Shown: piece by piece, positions 7,382 to 14,367 of the stretch
Position numbering within the stretch: position 1 is the first letter of the stretch
Layout: each line of letters opens with the position of its first letter
Origin: Firm-13 sp964617375
GTDB taxonomy: Bacteria; Bacillota; Clostridia; Saccharofermentanales; Saccharofermentanaceae
Assembly (NCBI GenBank): GCA_964617375.1
Contig: CAZTXQ010000049.1
Location: forward strand, 1 to 21,565
Direction: 5' to 3'
Length of the DNA: 21,565 nucleotides
Program-made: the position numbers and the translations under genes
Notes under the pieces: generated by a model
Database searches by the model: none
What the model saw: only the letters and a program-made list of their open reading frames with translations
Told to the model about the DNA's origin: nothing

Positions 7382-9710
7382 AGATAGTATTACAGAGTTT
7401 TCGCGAAGATTCGGGGCAGGCTGCAAATGGATAGCTTTAGCGATTGGCATTTGTATGCTAAGTCCTATGCTCGGTGCCTGCGGCTCGAAAGCTGCTGTGC
7501 CTACTGCAGAGACGAACAGCACGGAACCTGCCGTTCGCGTGGGATCCGTTGAGGCACTGCTGCAGCACGGACTCTTGACTGGTCAGGAAGAGAATCCTTT
7601 TGGGATTGCCGTGGCGTATGTGAAACCGGTGCCGGAGGGAACTCTACTTCTGTGGACAGACGGTACGGCTGTAAGGATCTCGTTGGTTGACGCGGTGAAG
7701 AAAACTCTTCGGGACGCGTCGATGCCGGATACCTTCCTTGGTGAGCCTATGCAGATAGCGCAGGCGGACGACGGATGGGTGATTCTTTCTTCGGGTGAGG
7801 ACGAGTTCTATCATGTTCAGTATTATCTGACGAAAGTCGCAGCTGATTTCTCGCCTATCACGGATACCGTTTGCCTAGCGGAGCTAACCGATACGATGCA
7901 AGTATACGGCTTCGAGTGCATCGGTATGAATGCCGTTCTCTCCGGTGATACCGGCGTGTTTTTATATGACTGTCAATCGGATTTCGCCTTAATCGGGAAA
8001 ATGACCCCCAAGGATCCTATCTATGATTTCACGGTCAGCGGCGGCAAGCTGTATGCCTTGCAGGATATCATGAAGGATCAAACGGCACTTGATTGTGAGG
8101 TGCTTTTATCAGAGGTCGATATCTCCGGACATACATTAACAAATACGAAGACGATTCGTACTGGATCGGCCTATGCCTTGAGACTGTTCGGTGACAAGGA
8201 GGGCTTTAGCGACACAATTGCCTTCGCCTTCAGCGACGGTCTTTATTTGTACGCCACAGACGGTTCGTCTCTGAAAAAGGAATTCTCCTGTTATGCTTAT
8301 ATCCCGCAGGAATCGGATGATACGAGTTCTGGAGCAGGTGCTCATTCGATTGAAGCCATCAACGAGATCTGGCGAGCCGGTGAGGGAATCTACAGGGCCT
8401 GCGGCAATTACAATATCGAGATGTACACACAAGGCGGTAATCCGCTGGTTATGATGGATATATCGCCTCGCGAAAATTTTGCGAAAAAATCACTGAAAGT
8501 CGGAGTTTTGACAGCTGAGTCCGCTCCCGAGATCTACAACATTTGCGACCATATAAACACGCTCAATCTGCCCTTCTCCCTGGATGTGACGGTATATTAT
8601 GATCCTTCGGATTCTGAATTTGATCGTAATGAATATACCAACGCGAGACTCGAATTCCTGCGCGATGCGATATCGGCGAATCCGCCTGATCTCCTGATTC
8701 TGACGCCGCAGGAAAGAGAGATGTTTGCCGCGCAGGACGCCCTTCTTGATCTTACGCCGTATATTGCCGGATCGAAGACCTTCGATCCTTCGGAGATGCT
8801 GCCTAATGTATGGTCGGCGCTGACGGCGGACGGAACGTGCGGTTGGATATCTCCATATGTCTATCTGCAGGGATCCGCGATTACTAACGAAGCCGCGTCC
8901 GAATTGGGAGCAGGCGGTGCGGTAGAGATACGCGCCTATATGGCGGCACATCCGGAGGAGACTCTTCTCTCGGGCGGCCTGGCCGGAGAGTTTCAGAATA
9001 TGCTGCTGGAACGAATTTCCGACACGATAACAGCCGGAGCGGACAATTCCGAAGAAAAGGCTGCGGTTGTCGATTTACTCCACTTGATGGTTGAGATGAA
9101 AACCCAGGCTAAAGCAAACAGCGGTTCGGGTGCCAAAACCATATGTTCCGGAATGTCAACAATTTGGGGGCTTGATGCTTATTACCAACGGTTGAGGACA
9201 AGTCCTGATCCGCTGCTGATACGGGGGGATCTTGGCCGGTTGGACAAAGGTCCATACATCATGACGGATGGAGGACTGTCTGTATCGGCCGGATCGGATC
9301 AGGCGGATCTCTGCTGGTCCGCAATCGAATTTATGCTTTCGGAAGAGATTATGGATTTATTCCAGGATAATATCCCGCTGCGCGCATCTTCCTTTGATAC
9401 GAAGATTCTGCACGACATAGCAGATATGACGGGTCCTAAAGAGGCAATTGCTGAACATAATGTCATGGTTTCCGGCGGTGAAGAACAGCAGAAATACGAC
9501 GTGAAAATGGACGCAGCACTGATCCGTGACTACCGTCAGCTAATCGCTTCCGCCGATACACTCAGCTATTTGAACGAGGATTTGGTCTTCCTTATTGACG
9601 AGGATCTGGCTCCCTGCCTTGCAGGCGACACCACACCCGAAGATGCGGCCGCCCGTTTGATCGAGAGAGTAGGGCTCTATCTGTCCGAACACGCGGACGG
9701 GAGTTCCTGA
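7374..9710 (+). CDS. Large lipoprotein: propeller-like N-terminal half, solute-binding-protein-like C-terminal half
   Basis: A 778-residue predicted lipoprotein. The signal sequence has a hydrophobic core (WIALAIGICML) and lipobox LGAC with Cys36. Residues ~50-340 contain recurring short strand pairs ending in Asp/Gly turns (TLLLWTDGTAV, WVILSSGED, TGVFLYDCQSD, KLYALQDI, GLYLYATDG), suggestive of a beta-propeller. From ~370 onward the pattern resembles family 1 extracellular solute-binding proteins: VGVLTAE, PDLLILTPQE, ALLDLTPYI, and a late CWSAIEFMLSEE segment. It starts at ATG 7374, overlapping the ATPase gene by 8 bp, with GGGGTGA as ribosome site; TTG 7368 is also in frame. As the last gene of an FtsX-type transporter operon it is likely displayed on the outer membrane face. 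Ligand unknown; the propeller call is by eye only. Confidence 0.75.
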   Translation: MHKDSITEFSRRFGAGCKWIALAIGICMLSPMLGACGSKAAVPTAETNSTEPAVRVGSVEALLQHGLLTGQEENPFGIAVAYVKPVPEGTLLLWTDGTAVRISLVDAVKKTLRDASMPDTFLGEPMQIAQADDGWVILSSGEDEFYHVQYYLTKVAADFSPITDTVCLAELTDTMQVYGFECIGMNAVLSGDTGVFLYDCQSDFALIGKMTPKDPIYDFTVSGGKLYALQDIMKDQTALDCEVLLSEVDISGHTLTNTKTIRTGSAYALRLFGDKEGFSDTIAFAFSDGLYLYATDGSSLKKEFSCYAYIPQESDDTSSGAGAHSIEAINEIWRAGEGIYRACGNYNIEMYTQGGNPLVMMDISPRENFAKKSLKVGVLTAESAPEIYNICDHINTLNLPFSLDVTVYYDPSDSEFDRNEYTNARLEFLRDAISANPPDLLILTPQEREMFAAQDALLDLTPYIAGSKTFDPSEMLPNVWSALTADGTCGWISPYVYLQGSAITNEAASELGAGGAVEIRAYMAAHPEETLLSGGLAGEFQNMLLERISDTITAGADNSEEKAAVVDLLHLMVEMKTQAKANSGSGAKTICSGMSTIWGLDAYYQRLRTSPDPLLIRGDLGRLDKGPYIMTDGGLSVSAGSDQADLCWSAIEFMLSEEIMDLFQDNIPLRASSFDTKILHDIADMTGPKEAIAEHNVMVSGGEEQQKYDVKMDAALIRDYRQLIASADTLSYLNEDLVFLIDEDLAPCLAGDTTPEDAAARLIERVGLYLSEHADGSS

Positions 9711-9761
9711 GAGCGTCGTGAATAGAGCCCGTTCGGTTCGTCGGTATTTGGAAATTCATGC

Positions 9762-9786
9762 TCCCCGTACCGGGTTCGGGGACTTT
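9762..9786 (+). terminator. Weak terminator-like hairpin after the lipoprotein gene
   Basis: TCCCCG (9762-9767) pairs with CGGGGA (9777-9782) around a 9-nt loop, followed by CTTTAT. It lies 52 nt after the operon's last stop codon, but the stem and T-tract are short. Confidence 0.35.
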
Positions 9787-9821
9787 ATATCCACCGCGCC
9801 GGTGAAAAACCTTTGAGCGCA

Positions 9822-10280
9822 TTTGAGTAGGTACGCCGGCCTCCCAGCGTGAGAATTTTATCATTGCGAGCCTACTCAATCGGCATCTGCGTACATTTGA
9901 GTAGGTACGCCGATGCCCCGATGCGTTGTTTTTTATCATTGCGAGCCTACTCAATCGGCATCTGCGTGCATTTGAGTAGGTACGCCGATGCCCCGATGCG
10001 TTGTTTTTTGTCATTGCGAGCCTACTCAATCGGCATCTGCGTGCATTTGAGTAGGTACGCCGGTGATCCGAAGCGCGTTTTTTATCATTGAGGAGCCTAC
10101 TCAATCGGCATCTGCGTGTATTTGAGTAGGTACGACGGTGCCCCGAAGGGCGTTTCTTATCATTGACAAGCCTACTCAATCGACATATGAGTGTATTTGA
10201 GTAGGTTCGACGGCCTCCCGAAGCGCGTTTCTTATCATTGATGAGCCTACTCAATCAGCATCTGACTGCAGTTGAGTAGG
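9822..10280. repeat. Hairpin repeat family C, about six tandem copies (75-bp period)
   Basis: CCTACTCAA occurs at 9871, 9946, 10021, 10096, 10171 and 10246, exactly 75 bp apart, each followed after a 17-nt loop by TTGAGTAGG. A lone right arm at 9822 marks a truncated leading unit. The 9-bp arms are identical in every copy, whereas loops and the 40-nt linkers drift progressively toward the right end (tcggcatctgc becomes tcgacatatga, then tcagcatctga). Conserved arms with drifting loops suggest selection on the hairpin itself. The linkers are related to each other, which excludes CRISPR spacers. Confidence 0.92.
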
Positions 10281-10567
10281 TTGTGCTTCTATTCATTGAC
10301 GAATGGTTCTGATTCCCGTCAAGGATAACGATACGCAACTCTTACTCTCCATTTTCTAACGGCTGAATTGTAACCGCCGGACTAGAATTGCCCAAATGCA
10401 ACGAGTATTGTCTCACGATTTGAATCGCCGGAATGGATGAGCCGGATCCCGATTCCGGTCGCTTCGGAAGTGATTATCGATCGACTCTCCGGACTGGTGC
10501 CTCTCGCTCACCGGAAAGCCGGTTCCTTTTGTCACGGATTACTCAGTCCCGACCCTTCTGCCGACGC

Positions 10568-10602
10568 AAAATGCCGCCCGGATCGAGTTTGGGCGGCATT
10601 TT
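10568..10602. terminator. Bidirectional intrinsic terminator
   Basis: AAAATGCCGCCC and GGGCGGCATTTT form a perfect 12-bp stem with an 11-nt loop, with A and T runs on the two sides. It lies 73 nt beyond the stop of the leftward DUF853 gene and is the probable end of that transcript; it could also stop rightward transcription. Confidence 0.8.
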
Positions 10603-10627
10603 CCTTGCGGTGGGATATATAAGCTGA

Positions 10628-10698
10628 GCCAATTTCCCGCTTACTTCAAAAATTCCCCAAGAAGCCAATCTCCGCTTACTTCAAGAATCCCCCGAGTA
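10628..10698. repeat. Tandem duplication of the 3' end of the DUF853 gene
   Basis: The segment at 10664-10698, which includes the gene's last codons and stop (GGFLK-stop), recurs at 10628-10663 just downstream with a 35-bp stop-to-stop period and one indel. The downstream copy would read LLGEFLK-stop: two of the codon differences are silent and one is Gly to Glu. Confidence 0.75.
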
Positions 10699-12172
10699 GT
10701 CCTCTTACGAGGCTTCTTCCGACTTCGCGGCCGACGGAATTGAGCGTTGAAGAGACCGCCTTTTCGACGACGGACTTTTTCGCGCGGCCGCGTGAACCGG
10801 ACGACTTGGCGGCTGTCTTCGTAGCGGCTTTTCGCGAGGAAAGTTCTTCGGCTTCGGCCTTGGCGGCTTCTTCCTCGGCTTTTTTCTGCTCGCCGTATTT
10901 GGTCATCAGCTTCTCGTAGGCCGACTCGCGGTCGAGCGCGGTCTCGTATTTCCCGTAGAGGAAGGATGCGCGCACGCATGCGCTGATGTTGGCCTCGCCG
11001 GCCGGCCCGATATAGCTTTGGGGCGGAAGGATGAAGGCTCGCTCGACGATGCCGGGGACGCCTTTTTCGTCGAGGAAAGAGACGAGTGCTTCGCCGACGC
11101 CGAGCTCGGTCAGGGCCGTTTCGGTGTCGAAGGCGGGGTTGACGCGGAAAGCCTGCGCGGCTGCGCGGATGTTCTTCTGTTCGGCCGGGGTATAGGCCCG
11201 GAGCGCATGCTGGACGCGGTTGCCGAGCTGGGCGAGTACGCCTTCGGGAATGTCGGCCGGGCTCTGCGAGATGAAGTAGACGCCGACGCCTTTGGAGCGG
11301 ATCAGCTTGATGACTTGTGTCACGCGCTCGATGAGGAAGGGCGGCGCATCGTTAAAGAGGAGGTGCGCCTCGTCGAAGAAGAACACCATCTTGGGCTTGT
11401 CGAGATCGCCGGCCTCGGGCAGTGTCTCAAAGAGCTCCGAAAGGAGCCACAGGAGGAACGTCGAGTAGAGGAGCGGCTGTGTGAAGAGCGTCGTCGCGGA
11501 GAGGATGTTCACGAATCCGCGGCCGTTGCCGTCGAGACGCATCCAGTCGGCGATCGAAAAGGCCGGCTCTCCGAAGAATGCGTCGGCGCCCTGATCTTCA
11601 AGGAGCGCAAGGTTTCGCTGGATCGCGCCGATTGTGACTTTGCTGACATTTCCGTGGGAGAGTGTGAACTCGGATGCATTGTCGCCGACGTACTGGAGCA
11701 TGAGCTTTAGGTCCTTCATGTCGAGAAGGAGAAGTCCGCGGTCGTCCGCGATCCGGAAGACCATCGAGAGCACGGATCTCTGGACGTCCGTAAGGTTCAT
11801 CATGCGCCCGAGAAGGAGCGGCCCCATCTCGGATACGGTGACGCGGATCGGGTGCCCGGCTTTCCCGAAAACGTCGAAGAACGCCGTCGGGTAGGCCTTG
11901 TAGTTCCATCCCTGTATCGGGAATTTGGCGATGCGTTCCTGCATTTTGGGGCTGTCGACACCGGTCAGGCACAGGCCGGACATGTCGCCTTTGATATCGG
12001 CGAGAAAGACCGGCACGCCCATATCGGAAAAGGACTCGGCCATGACTTTGAGTGTGACTGACTTGCCAGTACCCGTCGCACCGGAGATCAGTCCGTGACG
12101 GTTGGCCATGCCGGGCTGAAGGTATACGGGAGTGGTCGTTCCGGCGATCCAGAGCTTGTTTTCGATTCTCAT
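10676..12172 (-). CDS. HerA-like ATPase of the DUF853/YjgR family
   Basis: A 498-residue cytoplasmic P-loop ATPase. Walker A is GATGTGKSVT (residues 31-40, after NRHGLIS), Walker B is VFFFDEAH (263-270), and RNLALLEDQGAD, HALRAYTPAEQK and the start MRIENKLWIAG are as in E. coli YjgR-type proteins. The family belongs to the HerA/FtsK superfamily, but its cellular role is not established. After ~430 comes a Lys/Glu/Ala-rich likely coiled coil, a Lys/Ser/Ala-rich stretch and a Gly-rich end (VGREVGRSLVRGLLGG), as is usual for the family. The frame is open to 12343, but ATG 12172 has a GGAGG ribosome site and starts with the conserved sequence. It follows the CE2-like gene by 46 bp on the same strand and is probably cotranscribed with it. 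Confidence 0.93.
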   Translation of the reverse strand: MRIENKLWIAGTTTPVYLQPGMANRHGLISGATGTGKSVTLKVMAESFSDMGVPVFLADIKGDMSGLCLTGVDSPKMQERIAKFPIQGWNYKAYPTAFFDVFGKAGHPIRVTVSEMGPLLLGRMMNLTDVQRSVLSMVFRIADDRGLLLLDMKDLKLMLQYVGDNASEFTLSHGNVSKVTIGAIQRNLALLEDQGADAFFGEPAFSIADWMRLDGNGRGFVNILSATTLFTQPLLYSTFLLWLLSELFETLPEAGDLDKPKMVFFFDEAHLLFNDAPPFLIERVTQVIKLIRSKGVGVYFISQSPADIPEGVLAQLGNRVQHALRAYTPAEQKNIRAAAQAFRVNPAFDTETALTELGVGEALVSFLDEKGVPGIVERAFILPPQSYIGPAGEANISACVRASFLYGKYETALDRESAYEKLMTKYGEQKKAEEEAAKAEAEELSSRKAATKTAAKSSGSRGRAKKSVVEKAVSSTLNSVGREVGRSLVRGLLGGFLK

Positions 12173-12186
12173 TGCGGGCCTCCTTA

Positions 12187-12250
12187 TTATTCGAGATACG
12201 GGCGGATGTGATCGATATTTATTCGAGATAAGGGCGGATATGATCGGCGA
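12187..12250. repeat. 32-bp tandem duplication of the 3' end of the CE2-like gene
   Basis: TTATTCGAGATA starts both copies (12187 and 12219). The gene's own end is the right copy (HIRPYLE-stop on the minus strand). The left copy, just past the stop, encodes HIRPYLE-stop again with two silent differences (CAT/CAC and CCT/CCG). Confidence 0.85.
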
Positions 12251-13379
12251 TGATCCTGGCGGTGCGTTCATGTGCGACAGACAGGGGGTGCTCGTTCGCG
12301 CCCCATTCAGAGATCGGTATTTCGGGAAGCAGCAAGGTGTCAAATCGATCGAGACCGCCGTCTCTAAGGATGTCGCGGGCCTTTTCGATCGCCGGCCAGA
12401 GGGTCTGTCCCATCATGCCGAAGACCCAGAAGATCTTCGCCCGCGGGTTCTTTTCGGCGACGTGTTTTACAAAAGCGACGATCTCATTCGTGATTGCGGC
12501 GGTGTCTTCTTCGTTATAAAATGCATAGTCCGGGATGTCGGGATTGCCGCCCGTCCGGCGAAGCTTGTGGAGCTCTCCCGTAACCGGATGTTTCCAGGCC
12601 GGCTGCCGGAAACCGCTGTTGTCATTGGTCCCGAGATTGATGATGACGACGTCGGGATCGAAAGAGAAATCATAAGGTTGATCCGCGCCCCGCGCCTCCG
12701 CGAACGGAGACCGGATGATGCCGCAGACCTTATCGTATATGGACGGAATATTCGTAAGGATGTTGTTGTCCCAGCCGCATTTGACGCCCCATCCGCCCTG
12801 GGAAATGACCTGCCAGTCGGTGTCGAGCGCCCGGGCTGTGAACCCGTTCCAGGCGTAATAAAAGGAGCACCATTCGTCGATCGAGACGTCGGAGCCGATC
12901 TCGCTGAAAAGGGGAGACAGCGCACCCTCGCCGGACGTAATGGAATCACCGATGAATTCGATCTTTTTTCGCGCGGGAAGAGGAAGGAGTGAGCCGTCAT
13001 AGCGAAGACGAAGGCAGCAGGCGGTTCCGCCTTCTTCGCTGTAGCTGGCCTGCGTATCCTTGATCACGCGGATGTGCCGGCATGCGTTCGTAAGATCCGC
13101 CTGGCGGTCGGGACTATGGCTATCGAGAATCGTATACCACGCCGTGCCTTCGCTTGGGCGAAAGCGCGTGGACGGCTTGCCGTCGATCTCGAAAACGAAC
13201 CACTGATCGCGCCCGCGATGATTGCAGGAAAGCTCGATCTGGGCGAAAGTGCCCTTGAGCTTAAACTCAATTGAAGAGCCGGACCAGTCCATGTAAAATG
13301 GTCCCTTTGTGCGGTCGAAGCGCCCCGAGAGGCGTATGTTCCCGATCTCCTGAATTTTCTGTTCGTGCATAACAGACAT
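12219..13379 (-). CDS. SGNH-type carbohydrate esterase, CE2-like
   Basis: A 386-residue protein with the two-domain plan of carbohydrate esterase family 2 (acetyl-xylan/glucomannan deacetylases): a beta-rich N-terminal domain (residues ~1-135, with DWSGSSIEFKLKG) and an SGNH hydrolase domain. Block I is FIGDSITSG (142-150, Ser146 nucleophile), block II has SQGGWGVKCGW (Gly), block III is INLGTND (247-253) and block V NEHPL (His364). The usual Asp three residues before the His is Ala361, consistent with the Ser-His dyad reported for some CE2 enzymes. There is no signal peptide, so it is probably cytoplasmic and would act on imported oligosaccharides. Starts at 13379 and 13370 are both possible; neither ribosome site is strong. 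Confidence 0.87.
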   Translation of the reverse strand: MSVMHEQKIQEIGNIRLSGRFDRTKGPFYMDWSGSSIEFKLKGTFAQIELSCNHRGRDQWFVFEIDGKPSTRFRPSEGTAWYTILDSHSPDRQADLTNACRHIRVIKDTQASYSEEGGTACCLRLRYDGSLLPLPARKKIEFIGDSITSGEGALSPLFSEIGSDVSIDEWCSFYYAWNGFTARALDTDWQVISQGGWGVKCGWDNNILTNIPSIYDKVCGIIRSPFAEARGADQPYDFSFDPDVVIINLGTNDNSGFRQPAWKHPVTGELHKLRRTGGNPDIPDYAFYNEEDTAAITNEIVAFVKHVAEKNPRAKIFWVFGMMGQTLWPAIEKARDILRDGGLDRFDTLLLPEIPISEWGANEHPLSVAHERTARIIADHIRPYLE

Positions 13380-13402
13380 CCCCGCTTCCGTCTGGAATTT
13401 GT

Positions 13403-13417
13403 ATCCTTATTAAGGAT
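13403..13417. promoter_or_regulatory. Perfect palindrome upstream of the CE2-like gene
   Basis: ATCCTTA-T-TAAGGAT, 7-bp arms around one base, 24 bp before the esterase start, where its promoter is expected. A dimeric repressor or activator controlling sugar use is plausible but is inference. Confidence 0.45.
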
Positions 13418-13462
13418 TATTCTAGCGCAATTCGGCACGCCGGCATAGAGGCGGCCGCTATT

Positions 13463-13491
13463 TTGCATATATGCGAAAAGAAGTGTAAACT
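13463..13491 (+). promoter_or_regulatory. Candidate promoter of the DUF4203-like gene
   Basis: TTGCAT and TAAACT separated by 17 bp, with TG directly before the -10. The start codon is 66 nt downstream. Confidence 0.5.
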
Positions 13492-13556
13492 GTTTTTCAA
13501 ATATGCCTTCCTTCCCGATATTGGGCGGACGGTAATTCTTGAGAAGAGGTCAGGGC

Positions 13557-14327
13557 ATGAGTATAACGACACTCGCATTTCAATTGATCGCCGGCGTAAT
13601 TTTATGCTTTTTCGGTTACCGTTTTCTGCGGCTCGCCATGTCTGCCGCGGGCTTCGTTCTCGGCGCCTATCTCGGATATTTCATATACGGTCTCGTCTCG
13701 GAATCCCTGCCATCGCCGGAGAACGGCTTGTGGGGGCTCGTGTTCATGGGCACCGGCGGAATTCTCCTGGCCGCCTTGTCCTTTCGGATCTATAAGGCCG
13801 CTCTTTTCTATATCACCATGTTTACGACCGCGTTCCTGGTCCTCAAAACATACCTGATGTTTACCGGCTGGGGCGTCGGCGTCATGACTTTTTTCATGAT
13901 CGTCCTCGGGAAAACCTCCATCGGCAAAGAGGCAGGGGCCTTAAATAACCTTAGCATACCCGGCAACGGGACCACCGGGGCCGCCGTCGCGGCTGCGATG
14001 TCGAAGCTTCCCGGTTCGACTCCGATCGAGAAGATCTGGATCGCGATCGGTGCCGCGCTGATTATCGGCGCGATCGCAGGTACGATTGTCCTGATCCTTC
14101 AGAAGCCGGCGATTATCGTCGCGACCGCCCTTTTCGGCGCTGTTCTTCTGGCGAGCGCCGTGTTCACGATTTTCGCGAATCTCGGAACCTTTGATTTCTC
14201 CGCCGCCTCGCTCGTGACAGCGTTTTCGGGCGGACAGACAACTCCGGCACTTTCGACCGCGGTCACTCTCGGCTTCACGGTGCTCGGAATCTTGCTTCAG
14301 TTCAAGACGGCCAAAAAGGCCGGTTAA
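13557..14327 (+). CDS. Multi-pass membrane protein, DUF4203/TMEM198-like
   Basis: A 256-residue protein made mostly of hydrophobic helices rich in Gly and Ala (about seven membrane segments). The first, FQLIAGVILCFFGYRFLRLA, followed by MSAAGFVLGAYLGYFI, matches the pattern of DUF4203/TMEM198-like proteins, in which G-x-R-hydrophobic-F and GxxxG helices are typical. A hydrophilic loop (residues ~118-160: GKTSIGKEAGALNN to STPIEK) lies in the middle. The start at 13557 is supported by AGAGGTCAGGG; a longer frame from 13539 lacks such a site. Function unknown. The gene converges on the M16C peptidase gene with 30 bp between stops. Confidence 0.65.
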   Translation: MSITTLAFQLIAGVILCFFGYRFLRLAMSAAGFVLGAYLGYFIYGLVSESLPSPENGLWGLVFMGTGGILLAALSFRIYKAALFYITMFTTAFLVLKTYLMFTGWGVGVMTFFMIVLGKTSIGKEAGALNNLSIPGNGTTGAAVAAAMSKLPGSTPIEKIWIAIGAALIIGAIAGTIVLILQKPAIIVATALFGAVLLASAVFTIFANLGTFDFSAASLVTAFSGGQTTPALSTAVTLGFTVLGILLQFKTAKKAG

Positions 14328-14367
14328 ATCTCCCGTCAAGGCTGCAATGCAAGCCGGTTAAATCTCC
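14319..14367. repeat. 15-bp direct repeat spanning two converging stop codons
   Basis: GCCGGTTAAATCTCC occurs at 14319 and 14353 (34-bp period). The first copy contains the stop of the DUF4203-like gene and the second that of the M16C gene; each copy would provide stop codons for both strands. Confidence 0.75.

Larger units (their letters stand above)
9711..10675. other. 965-bp non-coding region after the ABC operon
   Basis: It holds a weak hairpin (9762-9782), the family C hairpin array (9822-10280), a featureless stretch (about 10290-10560) and a strong bidirectional terminator (10568-10602). Frames of up to 220 codons cross the array only because its 75-bp period is divisible by three; they encode Arg/Ser-rich repeats, run antisense into the lipoprotein gene and lack ribosome sites. 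Confidence 0.6.

Noticed and set aside
9592..10254. 220-codon minus-strand frame with 25-residue repeats
   Set aside because: It is the translation of the family C array and then runs antisense into the lipoprotein gene. Composition is Arg/Ser-rich and there is no ribosome site.
3817..10280. CRISPR arrays at the B and C repeats
   Set aside because: The parts between the palindromes are nearly the same in every unit, so there are no unique spacers, and no cas genes are nearby.
12132..12992. 286-codon plus-strand frame opposite the CE2-like gene
   Set aside because: It is antisense to a gene with clear catalytic motifs; long opposite frames are common in this codon usage. The same holds for frames opposite the M16C and DUF853 genes.
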